Origin: Adenanthera pavonina
Taxonomy: Eukaryota; Streptophyta; Magnoliopsida; Fabales; Fabaceae
Assembly (NCBI GenBank): GCA_026686845.1
Contig: JAIVEN010000006.1
Span: 38,362,501-38,426,500, forward strand
Direction of reading: 5' to 3'
Length of the DNA: 64,000 bases
Shown: one piece after another, positions 22,350-34,366 of the stretch
How positions within the stretch are numbered: the stretch's first letter is position 1
Layout: each line of letters starts with the position of its first letter
Made by a program: the position numbers and the translations under genes
Notes under the pieces: generated by a model
Databases searched by the model: none
The model's input: only the letters and a program-made list of their open reading frames with translations
Told to the model about the DNA's origin: nothing

Positions 22350-23470
22350 TAACTTTCCCTCTCATATTTAATTGTAGATATAAGAGTAAAATAAAAAAAA
22401 ATATGTAATGCTCTAGAAATAATTAAATGGAACTTATATTTTAAAAAACACAAACTCATGAAACTATACTTATATTTTAGATAAAAAAAAATAAAAATTA
22501 ATTAGTCAGAATTATGTTCAGATCTCTTCCTTTTTCACCCATGTAAACTATCTTTCCATGTAAATCACTTGATTTATATATATTATAAAAAATAGACTCT
22601 TAAAGGAAAATAGTGGATGCGTGGTGTAAGGGACAAGACTTAAACGAGCAGAAACTCAGATTTAATAATGGGGGAATTATAGTGAGGAAAAATAGAATAA
22701 ATTAATTATAAAGAAGAAAATTAACTAATAAAAAATGTTAAAATTTAAATTACTGAGTAATAAAATTAAAAAAATTAGTAGTAATATATCTTATTTTGTT
22801 ATAAATTATTATTTTGATCACAAAATGTAATTCTTTCATTAATAAATTTTCATTTTATGTCATGAATTTATTTTTAACGCCAAGCACAAATTAATGAATT
22901 AAATGTTCATCTAAAGGAGTTAAAAGTAGTGTGGACATGGGAGTGATTAAAGTCATATGAATTGGACCCGAGTTATTTACTTTCTTTCTCATATTTAATT
23001 ATAGATATAAGAATAAAATAGAAAAAAATATATAATGCTTTAGAAATAATTAAATGAGACTTATATTTTAAATAAAAAAAATTTATAAAACTAGACTTAA
23101 ATTTTAGATAGGGAGAAGTATAAATTAATTAGTCAAAATTATGTTTAAATCTCTCCCTTTTTCACCCATGTAAACTACCTTTCAATGTAAATCACTTGAT
23201 TTATAAAAAAAAAAAAAAAAGACTCTTAAAGGACAAGTGTGGATGCATGGCATAAGGAATAAGACTTGAATTGGTGGAAACGGTGGAAACTCAAAATTAA
23301 TAATGAGAGAATTATAGTAAAAGATAATAGAGTGAATTAATTATAAAAAAAAATATTAACTGATAAAAAGTTAAAATATGAATTATTGAGTGATAAAATT
23401 AAAAAAATTAGTAATAATATATCATATTTTATTATAAATATATTATTTTTATCTTAAAATGTAATTTCTT
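22350..23470. repeat. AT-rich tandem duplication (unit about 630 bp)
   Basis: The stretch at about 22360-22580 (tctcatatttaattgtagat ... cacccatgtaaactatcttt) recurs at about 22987-23210 in the same order. In copy B the two halves lie near 61085 and 62230, separated further by an inserted element. Non-coding. Confidence 0.7.
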
Positions 23471-23649
23471 TTTTTCAAAATATTAACCAAGCTAAAAATA
23501 GGTGTGGAGAACTAAATTAAATGTCTGTGAAATTAAAAAATCTCTATTTATCAAAATCAAACACTACAAAGTTATTAATTATTGGTATTCACTAGACGTC
23601 CACGTGCTCGAACCAGATATACATACAGCCTCATGGAGAAAGCTTTATA

Positions 23650-23830
23650 ATTGATGGCTTTTTCAAAAATGGTTTTTTGGTGAGTCTTCCCTGTTAAAAC
23701 TGATATGTAAAAGCGTCCCTCCCTGGAAGTTTCATATCAGTACTTGCCAAGACTTGAAAGTCAGTCGGCTCTAATCGCTGCCTTACTCCTTCGATTCATT
23801 CTCCACATTTTTCCTCTATTTTTTTTATTT
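23650..23830 (+). promoter_or_regulatory. Orphan copy of the TNL promoter (no gene attached)
   Basis: TTTTTTGGTGAGTCTTCCCT, AAAACTGATATGTAAAAGCG and TGGAAGTTTCATATCAGTAC repeat the promoter and leader of genes 2 and 3, but AT-rich DNA follows instead of a TIR exon. The true gene 3 promoter is about 1.15 kb further on. Probably a relic left by tandem duplication. Whether it is active is unknown. Confidence 0.65.
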
Positions 23831-24819
23831 TACATGTCTCAGTCTTTACCCCAAAATAAAAAATATTAGATATTTTTTTTATTTTACTCTTTTTTTAATA
23901 TTTTTTTCTCTTTTTATTTATAATTCTATAATAATAATAAAATATAATATTTAATAAAAATAAAATAAAAAATATGAATACTTTTTCCTTGATTTTAATT
24001 AAAAAAATAATTTTTTTAATATATAAAATATCTTATATTATAAATTGAAGTATACATTATTGAGATAAGAATCTCTTGCTTTAAAACCAATGGACCCTAC
24101 CATTAATTAACACTCCTATCTTTTTCATGCTCAGTGTGAACTACCTTTTAATTCAAATCACTTGATTTCTATCATATAAAAAAGACGCGCTAAGGAAAAT
24201 TGAGACAATTGTAATATTGTCGTGATTTATGCGTGTAAAAGCAATTTATTTTAAAAAAAGATCTATGGAGAAGTTACTGAGAAACAAACTTGTCTTCTAA
24301 AATTCATAGAAAGATTTTGTTGATTACTACCGTAAACCGCATTATTTGTCCTATTAACATGTCTCTGTTTTTATTGTCATTAAATACTTTGTGGAATTTA
24401 CATAGAACTGACACATGTGAAGGATTATTTTTTAAAAAAAATTATTTAAATATGTGGTACAAAATAATTCACTCTTACAAATTAGTGACAGTTAAATAAA
24501 TTTATGGATCTTCAAAATTGCATCTGTGAAGCCAAAATTACAACCTAATGCCAAATTATTAATCTAGTTAAAATTTTAATTCTTAAATATTAAATTAACA
24601 ACTTATTGTTGGATGCAAAACTAGCACTGTGGCTTCGTGCTTGAAAGTTCCGTGATGAGTACGATGCGCTCCGGACCACGCAAAATATATTCACTAATTC
24701 GAATGTCTGTGAAATTAAAAAATCTCTATTTATTAAAATCCAACACCCCAAAGTTATTAAATTATTGGTATCCACGAAACACCCACTTGCTCTAAGCAGT
24801 AATCGATCGCTTTTTCAAA

Positions 24820-25028
24820 AATGATTTTTCGGTGAGTCTTCCTTCCCTGTTAAAATTGATATGTGAAAGCGTCCCTTCCTGGAAGTTTCATATCAGTAGT
24901 TGCCAAGACTTGAAAGTCAGTCAACTCTAATCGCAGCCTTACTCCTTCATCATATTTCCATTTCTCAGCAAAGAACGAGAGAGATTGATATGTTGTCTGG
25001 TGCGCTTTGAATAATTTAACAGGATACC
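24820..25028 (+). promoter_or_regulatory. Promoter and 5' leader of TNL gene 3
   Basis: Homologous to 7605-7833. The position of the gene 2 TATA box reads GATATGTGAAAGCG here, so the canonical TATAAAA is lost. The leader (tttctcagcaaagaacgagagag) is kept. In-frame TAA at 25017-25019 fixes the ATG at 25029. Confidence 0.55.
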
Positions 25029-28000
25029 ATGGGTGTTGCTGCTTCATCGTCCTCCTCTACTGCACTTCCTCGCAAGAAATATGATGTCTTCCTCAGTTTC
25101 AGAGGTGAGGATATTCGCAGAACCTTCACCAGCCATCTCTATGCTACCCTCCGTGGAGCAGGTATTGAAACCTACATAGATTATGAGATCCCAAAAGGCG
25201 ATGACATCTCAGATGCACTCAAGCAAGCAATAGAGGATTCAAGTATAGCTGTGGTGGTCTTCTCTAAAAAATATGCCTCCTCCAAATGGTGTCTGAAGGA
25301 ACTCACCAAGATACTTGAGTGTAAAAAGGAACAAGGACAGCTCATCATTCCTATTTTCTATAAAGTCGACCCATCTCATGTCCGCAATCAGAAGGGTACT
25401 TACCAGGAGGCATTTGCAGAACATGATAGAGATTTCAAGCACGACCCAGGAATGGTGAACAAGTGGAAACTTGCACTTTCTGAAACTGCAAATTTAGCTG
25501 GATGGGACTCCAGGGCCCACACCTGTCGGTAAGTCACCAACCATTCTTTAAAACTGAATTTTTGAGTTAGTACTTCATTAGCCATTAACACGTTTTTTTT
25601 TATTTGTTCCTTTGATTTATCATGCTCAACAGAATCGCATTTTCTTTCCCTGAATTCATACGAGTGTTAAAACTTCTATCCATAGCTGATTGGAAGTTGT
25701 GTATTAATTGCCGGTGAAAAATAATATAGGAGTATTAATTTTGGGGTTCCATCGTCATACTTAATTTTCTATCTTCCAAATTAATAGGACCGATCTGACT
25801 AAAACCTTACTGAATTTGAGTTATCTCAAAATTGTATAATTTTGGGGTTGATTTTGTTTTTCGGCAAAAGAAAAAAAAACTCTAAGTTTATTTTTTTTAT
25901 GTAGCTGTTCAAACTTTTTTTAAATTAATTATGAGTGCAAATAACTCAATTAATAAATAAAGATTAAGTTACACATATATACCTCCCTTGCACACACAGG
26001 CGTCCTATTTATTTTCACAGGAAATTTATGTATATTTTAAAAATGAAGAGGACTTTGACGTAATTTCAACAAAGTGTGTAAGATAATTTTGTATAATTTA
26101 CATTATGTTTTAGGGAAAAAAAGCATTAATTGTAATTTTAGTAAAATTTAAGTAAAATATGTGTAATTTGATTGAATAATCATATCATTGGCTGTTACTT
26201 TATTTATTTAATCATTTATTCATTAATATATACTTTTTCGTATTTTTTTCTATATTAGGGATGAAGCACAATTCATTCAAAGTATTGTCAACGACATTTT
26301 GCAAAAGTTGAATCGTGCTTCTTCAAGTGCATTAAAAGATATTGTTGGAATTGATAAGAATTCTGATTGTATTGAATTGTTATTGGAAAAATTCTCAATA
26401 ATAGGAATTTGGGGCATGGGCGGAATAGGCAAGACAACCATTGCTAAGGTTGTATTTGGCAAATTCAAATCTCAATTTGACAGTTGTTGTTTTTTGGAAA
26501 ATTTAAGAGAAGAGTCAGAAAAAAATGGGTTGAATTATGTACGTGATAAACTTTTTCGGGAGCTACTAAAGGATTCATCTCCCGAGAGACTCAATCAGAA
26601 AAAAGTTTTGATCGTGCTTGATGATGTTAGTAGTACAAACCAACTAGACTATTTAAAGAGTGAAGCTCCTCCCTTGGGACCTGGTAGTAAAGTCATCATA
26701 ACAAGTAGAGACAGACATGTGCTTGAATATGGAAGTGTTGACAAAATACATGAGGCCATGGCATTGAGCTACGACGACTCACTTAAGCTTTTCAACCTCA
26801 AAGCCTTTCCCAAAGATGGTTATAAAAGTGAATATAAAGAACTTGCTGGAAGAGCAATTGCTTATGCCCAGGGCAATCCATTAGCCTTATCCGTTTTGGG
26901 CTCATTTCTTCATTCCAAAACCATAAAGGCATGGGAAAGTGCATTGAAAAAATTGGAAAAGATGACCCATAAAGATATTCAAGCTGTGCTAAGATTGAGC
27001 TATGATGGACTAGATGCTGAAGAGAAAGAGGTGTTTCTAGATATTGCTTGCTTTTTGAAAGGTGAATATCAAGAAAGTGTAATAGCAATATTAGAGAGCT
27101 GTGGTTTTCATGCACACATTGGTTTGACAACCCTTGTAGAGAAGGCACTCATAAGTATTGATTGTTACAGGGTAGAGATGCACGATTTAATCCAATCAAT
27201 GGGTTGGGAAATTGTTCGTGAAGAATGTATCAAAAATCCTGGAAGACGTAGTAGATTATGGGATTCTGATGAGATCTATGATGTACTAAAAAATAATTGG
27301 GTAAGAAGAAAATAGACTGTGACAATATATGTGAAAGAACATTGTTAATATTATGCAATTTACTTAACCCTTTTTTTGGATTTTTGTTATCCAGGGAACG
27401 AATGCAATTGAAGGCATCATTTTAAATTTGTCTCAAATTAGAGATATCCATTTGAGTGTTGGTGTCTTTAAAAACATGACTAATTTAAGGTTTCTTAAAT
27501 TCTATTCGGGAGAAAAAGCATGTACTATGAGCTTTCCTTCAGGCCTTGAGTCATTTTCCAATTCATTAAGGTATTTTCAATGGGATAATTTTCCTTCAGA
27601 GTCTCTACCATCATCATTTTGTGCTGAGAAGCTTGTTGAACTTCACATGCCTGGCAGTCACCTTAAAAAATTATGGAATGGAGTGCAGGTATAATATACA
27701 AATCTGTGTTTTAATTTTTCACTTTAATTTAAATTTTAGACTTTGTTTCCATGTAATGTTTCTCTTTTTAATTGTTGTAGGACTTGGTGAATTTAAGGAA
27801 AATAAACCTCAGTAGATCCAAACAACTGATAGAATTGCCAGATTTCTCTAAGGCTCAAAATCTTGAAGAGGTGAATCTTCAGTGTTGTGAAACTTTATGC
27901 CATATTCATCCATCTATTTTATCTCTCCAGCGTCTGGCTACTTTGAAGCTGGAAAATTGCAAAAACCTAATGAATTTGCAAAGTGAAAGTCATTTAAAAT

Positions 28001-30165
28001 CTCTCTTTTGGCTTACTGTTCGTGGTTGCTATAGTCTCAAGGAATTTTCATTATCTTCGGCGAGAATGACACAATTATGTTTATCTCTTACGGGCATCGA
28101 GATATTAGGCTCATCAATTGGGCGTATGGAGAAACTTGAGCATCTCAGTATTAAAGTCTCAACACTAAAAATTCTTCCAGTGAATGAGATTTGTTGCTCG
28201 AGAACTCTTCAGGAGCTTTATCTTGCTGATTGTGGAGAAATAATTGACAAGTCCACATTACACACCTTATTTGATGCTTTGCTATCCCTAAAAACAATTG
28301 CAGTGTATGGGAGTTGCAAGTTAACTGAACTCCCCAACAATATCAAGCATCTCTCAAAGCTAAACTTTCTTTGCTTAGATGATTGCAAGAGGCTTCAATC
28401 TTTACCAGAGCTTCCACCATCCATCCAAAAATTAGAAGCCAGGAACTGCACATCATTGAAGACACTAGTACCAGATGAAATAATGTCAGGTTTAACATCC
28501 CATTCCTCAATTGTTTGTCTCAGAAATCTCAAAGAGCTTACTCTTCAAGGTTGCGAACAATGGTATGAACTCCCTAAAATCGTCGGCTCCTTATCATCGT
28601 TAGAATCACTGACATTGTCCGGGAGCAATTTAGAGAGCTTGCCTGCCAGCATCAAGCATCTTTCAAAACTAAAATCCATTAGCTTGATAAACTGTAGGAG
28701 ACTTCATTCACTCCTGGAACTGCCACCATTCACCGAAAGTGTTTGCATTGAAGATTGCATATCACTGGAGATTGTACCCCGTTCAATAATGAAACTCCAG
28801 TCCTTATCTCTTCAAAATTCCTTGAAATTGGAGAAGCAGTTTTTTTCCCAATTCATAGAATGTGCTTATTTCTCAATGAATCGATTGGTGTATACAGAGC
28901 AAATGGGTGGTGTTTCTTACCCTGGAACAAAAGTTCCAGAGTGGTTTAGAGATAATCAGGCAACAAAGGCTTCGAACTTTGTAACAACAATTAAACTTCC
29001 TTCAACTATGAACAACTTGGTGGGCTTCATTTTCTGCTGTGTTCTTTCTCATTATTATCACAACTTTAGCCACTTGCAATGCCAAATTTATTTTGAAGAT
29101 ACTAAGCACGACGTTTCCCAATTACGTATTGGGATGACAAAATTTGATTCGCATCGTGTTTTTCTATGGCATAAGCCAACATCCAGTAACTTCCGTGAAA
29201 TAATGGATGATCAAGACAGCAATTACAAACCAAAGGTTTCATTTGAATTCTCTGCTGTTCCAGTGAAGTGGGTCGGAGAAAAGAACTTTGTTAAGGAAAT
29301 AACAAAGCATGATGTCTTGATCGAGGCATGTGGAGTGTGCCCAATATATGCCTTGGAATATCACAACTTCCTTCAACAAATGGAATTGAAATCAAAGTTG
29401 GGTACCCAAAAAAGGACTTGTTATGATGTTGATGAGCAGTCACTTCGTGGAATACTAGAATATGCCAGTTTCTCATTAAAGCCAGCAAAGTGTGGAAGTT
29501 TTGAAAGAGGTATTATTCCAGAGTGGTTTGCACACGAAAGTTCTTCAACGTTTGGGTATGAAGCGCAGGTGAGTGTTGAGCTTGCTCCAAATTTTGACAG
29601 CTTATTGGGTTTCATTTTCTGCTTTGTTATTCCTCAATTCTCTTCAAAAGAAAGGGATCGAAGTAGCTCGTCATGTGCATGCCTCGGTGATGGAGGTTAT
29701 GTGAAAGGCCCAAGAGGATGGCATTATTCAATGACAGAATTGAATTCATCAAATAATGTTTTCCTATGGTATGATCCCCTCTATTGTGAACGCATACTAA
29801 GGGAAGTGAAAAAGAAATTTCAAAGGAGAAAAGGTAATGATGAGAAAACTAGGAATCATAGCCTAGAGCTTAAGTTTTATTTTCAGCTTAAATTTAGAGA
29901 TTGCTCGATAAAAGAGTGTGGAGTTCGGCCAATATATGTCTCAGAATATAGAAACTTCCTCCAACGCAAGGAATTGAAGTTGGAGTTAAGTGGAGGAAAA
30001 AAGAGGCATCGAAATATTGATGATGATCAACAACAACTGCCATCAACAAAGAAAAGGAAGGAGTCTTCAACCTTTCAACATATTCCCCTGAGTTCTGAGT
30101 CCAATGAATCTCATGATGTTGATGAGTTGCTATTCGCACTATCCCAATTGAATTTGAGTCAGTGA
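25029..30165 (+). CDS. TNL disease-resistance protein, gene 3 (TIR-NB-ARC-LRR with two C-JID modules)
   Basis: Four exons: 25029-25528, 26259-27300, 27395-27688 and 27781-30165, all GT-AG, 1406 aa. TIR is about 18-155 with E91 in SKWCLKEL. P-loop GMGGIGKTT is 219-227, kinase-2 VLDDV 286-290, and MHDLIQSMG follows near 474. Exon 2 is one codon longer than in gene 2 (DSCCFLENL), and exon 3 is two codons shorter. LRRs fill most of 515-980. C-JID modules lie at about 991-1139 and 1189-1335. KKRHR (about 1352) and KKRK (about 1369) form a bipartite-like nuclear signal. The ending is DVDELLFALSQLNLSQ. No break is seen. TIR and NB-ARC are very close to gene 2 while the LRR and first C-JID differ more, as expected for a receptor paralogue with different recognition. 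Exon 2 ends in TGG before its donor instead of CAG. Confidence 0.95.
28840..29988 (+). repeat. In-frame tandem duplication of the C-JID module in gene 3
   Basis: Unit 1 is about 28840-29439 (SYPGTKVPEWF to ACGVCPIYALEY). Unit 2 is about 29440-29988 (SLRGILEYASFS, GIIPEWF to ECGVRPIYVSEY). Same layout as gene 2, so the duplication predates the split of genes 2 and 3. Unit 2 of gene 3 is nearly identical to unit 2 of gene 2 over GPRGWHYSMTELNSSNNVFL. Confidence 0.8.
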
Positions 30166-31069
30166 AGGATGATCATCCTCAAAAATAAAATTATCCATGA
30201 TATATTTTGTTTTATAGGTACGTATATATCTCTCTCTAACATTTTATTTATAGGTTAAATTAAACTTGACTTTGGGACACTATAGTCACACTAAGCAGCT
30301 GTCTTTATCTGATATGCGAGTGCGCATTGTGTGGACAAAAAAATTAGAGATGGTAAACAAATATGTAAAAATAGATAAATTAAACAATGTATTGGTTCTT
30401 TTTTTTTTTTTAAAAAAAAGAAAGTTACTACTTTCTAATACATTTAATTTATTTCTGCTGATATGTCTAAATCCCCTTATTTTCAAAATTAGGCATTGAT
30501 TTGTTCTTGACTTGTTACAGTGTGCTGTGGGATAGGATAAAAGCAAAACGTAACAAGAATTTGTAAACCAAAGACATCTAATGATGTTGATGAGTTTCTG
30601 TTTACACTATCCCAATTGAATTTGGAATCTCCAAAGGATCGCACTCGTACAAAAATAAATTATTTTTGTTTTCCTTATCGGTATATCTCTCTTATACATT
30701 TTAATTTATTAATTAAGCCTCAGTTTGGTACACTATAGCTGCCCTAAGCAGCTGTCTTTATCTAACATATGCGTGTGTGTGTGTTACAATTTGTAGGCCA
30801 AATTTGTAGGGATGGGGAATAAATAAATGAATAAAGATGGATATCTTCTGAACAAATATCCATTATTTTCAAATAAAATGTTGTTATTTCGTAACATATT
30901 TAATTCTATTGATAGATTTAAATCCAATTATTTTTAAAATTAGGCTTTGATTTTGATCTTGGCTTTCTTCCTGAAACAACTTCACTGGTATGTCTCTTGA
31001 TGTAGAAGTCCAGTCACGGATGTATGCAACAGTAAGCAGCATGCAGGTGGAATTGGATGAAAGCATAAC

Positions 31070-31100
<31 letters not shown>

Positions 31101-31259
31101 ACAGGAAACTTGGTACGTAGCCTTGCTTCGTTAGATAACATTGTCGAAAAGCATCAGTAAAATAAACAACTAGAATATAAGATGATTAGTTTTTGGATTA
31201 AAATTATTTCTCTTGTCGTAATTTTCTCTACTTTTCACAGGTCCTTCTTTTTTTGTAGG
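30166..31259 (+). repeat. 3' flank of gene 3 with tandem copy of the C-terminal codons (30577-30640)
   Basis: After the stop, a UTR of about 0.4 kb is followed by a second in-frame-looking ending (DVDEFLFTLSQLNL, then continuing) and a second diverged UTR copy, with agctgccctaagcagctgtc at about 30739. It parallels the flank of gene 2. A (TA)n run lies at 31071-31093. No independent gene is seen. Confidence 0.6.
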
Positions 31260-32760
31260 ATTTCGGGCTTTTCCTGCAGAAAGCTCAATTTTGCAGCAGA
31301 GGGTAAGGAAATCTTCTTCATGAATTAGCCATTTGTATGTTTAAATTGCAATGAAGTAGTGAAGCTTTCATCTCCTCTGGATGTCATAACAATTGATTGA
31401 TCATAAGAAATCTAGGATTACCAATTGAGGTGTGAAATCTATATAGTAGTATTATCCAATTGAAAAATATTTATACTAGTCAGGTCGTAACAAAGTAGAA
31501 AAAAAAAATTAATCACGTCAAAATTTGATGAGTTTCACATGACAAAATTTGGATGAAAGTTGCATGCAAGCATAGCTAGTGTTGCTTACCATAGAATTAA
31601 TCTAGTTGAGAATTTGAAACTATTTAGCTCTTCTTTTTATTGCAGAGGGATGCTTCTCCTTTTGCTTGATGTAATGGAATTAAAATTTAAGATTACAAGA
31701 AATTTGTGACTTTGGTGCTCAAGCGAATAATATTAAAAGAAGAACTATTTGTTATTGCACAGGGTAGAGTTAATCAGACATAAGCGGATGACAGAGACTT
31801 CTATAACTGATCAACCTGTTTAAGCTGTTGACAACATATTGGATTTTGCTTTCTGCTTTGTTGGAATCACTCTTTTAGATGGAAAAGTCTTATGGCTCCA
31901 TCTTCCATCTGTTGAATATGTGCTGATTTAAGAGTAAGGATTTGGAATTATTTCTCTTATATACCATAAATTTTGGCAAAATTTTAATTCCATTTGTTCA
32001 TTAGAAGTTCTATTTCTTAACTCCGTTGTCATTCCTTATAGGATCAGTAAGCTGTCCAACAGATGTTAGAAGCAATTCTATCAAACTTGCAAACGTTCAG
32101 TAACATTGCCACCAACGCACCTTCAAGATTTTAACTGGTGACTGAAAGAAATACAGTTGATATTGCCTCTCCATCTTAATAAAAAGGACACTTTAATTAA
32201 TTATGCTCTGGACTCTGGTATTGTGAACACTTCTATAAGTTTGTGTGGTATATCTTTATGAACTCAGTAAATTCATATTATCAAATGTGGCATTGTGTGT
32301 TGATAATGGAATTGCAAATATCAATTGCATCTTTATTATCCAAGAAATGTGTTTAGTCTACTCCATAGTACATGTTTTAGCAAATAATAAAAGTCTATAT
32401 GGCCACGAGCGATAGCTAAAACATCGAGGTTCACCAATTTAGGTTTCATTGTCTCTATTATAATCCTTGTTGTTATAATAGCAACACCACCTGTCAATAA
32501 TTTTCAGGTTTCAGGAGTCAAATCTCTACTAGACTATGGTAGTACTATATATGCGCTTGGAAAATATGTATGCCGGTCATGTGTTAACAGTATAGTTATA
32601 AAAATTGGTTTTAATTCCAAATGTGTATGTTGATTAATCCTAATTGGCCAATGGCATTTATTTTCTTTCTAAGATAGACGTGAATTTCATGAGGTTGACA
32701 TTGATAAAACTGAGAGAAATTGTATCAGGACACTTGATACATAACATTAGAATGTTATGA
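31260..32760 (+). repeat. TNL 3'-flank block, copy 3 (module at 31755-31935)
   Basis: Homologous to 13740-15050: ggcttttcctgc...gcagaggg, then the recurrent module (LDFAFCFVG, stop-interrupted), then atgaactcagtaaattcata and gtgaatttcatgaggttgac. Coding function appears lost. It ends near 32760 in poly-A-rich DNA before the transposon island. Confidence 0.55.
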
Positions 32761-33074
32761 GAATGATACCCAAAAAAAAAAAAACAATATGTGAAGAGAA
32801 AAATTTAATAGAAAAAATAGTTTCATTTTGCATCAGCAATTAAAAAACAAAAAAGAACAAATAAAACCTATAACCCAAGTATTTTATTTTCGAATGATTC
32901 TTAAAATAATCAATTTAAAAAAATCGAACTAATTCAATCACAGACTCACTTATTTTTTAATTACACCGGTTTATTCAATTTGACTCCAATAACATAATTA
33001 CTTTTCACCTGTTTACAAATGAACCCTTTTCAACTAACATTATCAGCAATTATTGATTCAAATATCATCATAGA
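32761..33074. other. Low-complexity spacer, no gene seen
   Basis: AT-rich DNA partly similar to 55320-55540 (caattgattcaa- and aactaacattat-like words). I see nothing coding. Confidence 0.5.
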
Positions 33075-33620
33075 ATATTATGCTCCGGCCCTTTGAGAGG
33101 ATAAAAAAGTGTGGACTGGTTCAATAATAAGAGAATTTTCTGTCAAATTTGCCTATAGCCTCATTATGGAGGATGAATTTAGTATCTCAAATAGTCATTG
33201 GATTATATTATGGAGATGGGGTGGAGCTGAAAGAATCAGGGGTCAGACAGGTCAAAACAAAATTTTCACAAACGAGAGCCAGAGTAAGTGGGTTGGCAAT
33301 AGTCCAATGTATCAAGTTGGTCAACATAAAGTTGAAGATGTCTTTTCATAGAAAAAACCAAAAAAAGTTGATGTTCTCCACGTGCTTAGAGATTGCTCAT
33401 ACGGAAAGAGTATGTGGGAGAGTGTTGTGAATACAAGTTCAAAATCGAGTTATTTTCCATATATTTACTAGATTGATAGATTGGTTCTTCTTTAATCTTA
33501 AAAAAGAAGTGAGGAGGAACAAAGCTCTTCAGTGGGCTAGTATATGGGGATATAAGATTTGGCAACTTCGAAAGTAGAGAAATACTAGTAATTTTGAACC
33601 ATGAGAGCTTGTTTGGTTGG
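33075..33620 (+). pseudogene. LINE retrotransposon relic (C-terminal zf-RVT region)
   Basis: Fragments in shifting frames read VWTGSIIREFSVKFAYSLI, then HVLRDCSYGKSMWESVV, then LQWASIWGYKIWQLRK. The pattern of W.G...G.FSVK.AY, H.LRDC..AK..W and W..I...IW..RN is that of the zinc-binding domain and tail of plant LINE reverse transcriptases. Frameshifts and stops make it dead. The 5' part of the element is absent. Confidence 0.75.
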
Positions 33621-33699
33621 AACACATAGGGGGTTATGTGATGTAATGTGAAGGGTGTGAGAAGATGTGAGGGGATGATGATTACCACTACACCAAAAC

Positions 33700-34085
33700 A
33701 ACTATTTTCTCACAGCCAACATCTGTAAGAAAATTGGCAATAATCCGTGAGAAATCACTTTCTCACGGATTTTCTCATGAAAAAACTTGCGTGGGAAAAA
33801 TGCCCGTGGGAAAACATACTTTTCTCACAGATTGAAGCTGTGAGAATATTTTCTCATGGATTTCTCATGCAAAACAGCTGTGAGAAAATGTTCACACGGA
33901 CATCTTCCTATGAGAATTTCCCTCGGCCTTTTCTTCTGTGAGAATGTCTCACAGAAATATGTGCCATGAGAATTTCTCACGTAAACATATTCCATGAGAA
34001 GTTCTCATGGATTATGTCCGTGAGAAGCTATCTCGGGTGCTAGTTTCTCATAGACTTTCTCATGGGAATATTCCGTGAGAACCCT
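33700..34085. repeat. CACTA subterminal repeat array
   Basis: More than a dozen copies of a TTCTCAC(G/A)-type word and its complement GTGAGAA in both orientations, spaced about 15-40 bp, often paired as short hairpins such as ctcacgg..ccgtgag. In En/Spm, arrays of this kind bind the TnpA protein. Here only the position and sequence suggest that role. Confidence 0.75.
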
Positions 34086-34366
34086 TTAAATTTTTGCAAT
34101 GCCCAAATTGTTTCTTTTTCATACCAACCTGTGATCAAATTTTACAACATAATGGATAGTAGATATTTCAGTATCCAATAGCAATTTTTGATTATCATCA
34201 CAATCAATGTAAACAACCAAAATTATCATATTATATTACTTTAGGAACTAATAATATGTAAGACAATTCATTACAAGTACCATGATTGTTTAATAGCTAC
34301 TCTATTTTTTGTCAAAAAAAAAAAATAGTTACTCTACTCTTCATATCATTGTCATCACCACCACCA

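Larger units (their letters stand above)
14009..24180. repeat. Segmental duplication, copy A (about 10 kb)
   Basis: The sequence from about 14009 to 24180 matches 54258 to 64000 in the same orientation, landmark by landmark: recurrent module, TNL 3' fragment, 3'-flank block, truncated TIR exon, MITEs, foldback relative, AT-rich tandem and orphan promoter. Copy B lacks about 1.7 kb (A 16128-17857) and the MITE at 20574, and has gained an element at 61372. I judged similarity by eye as high, mostly single-base changes and small indels. Confidence 0.9.

Noticed and set aside
33747..33941. 64-codon ORF in the CACTA end
   Set aside because: Made of the subterminal repeats themselves; no protein character.
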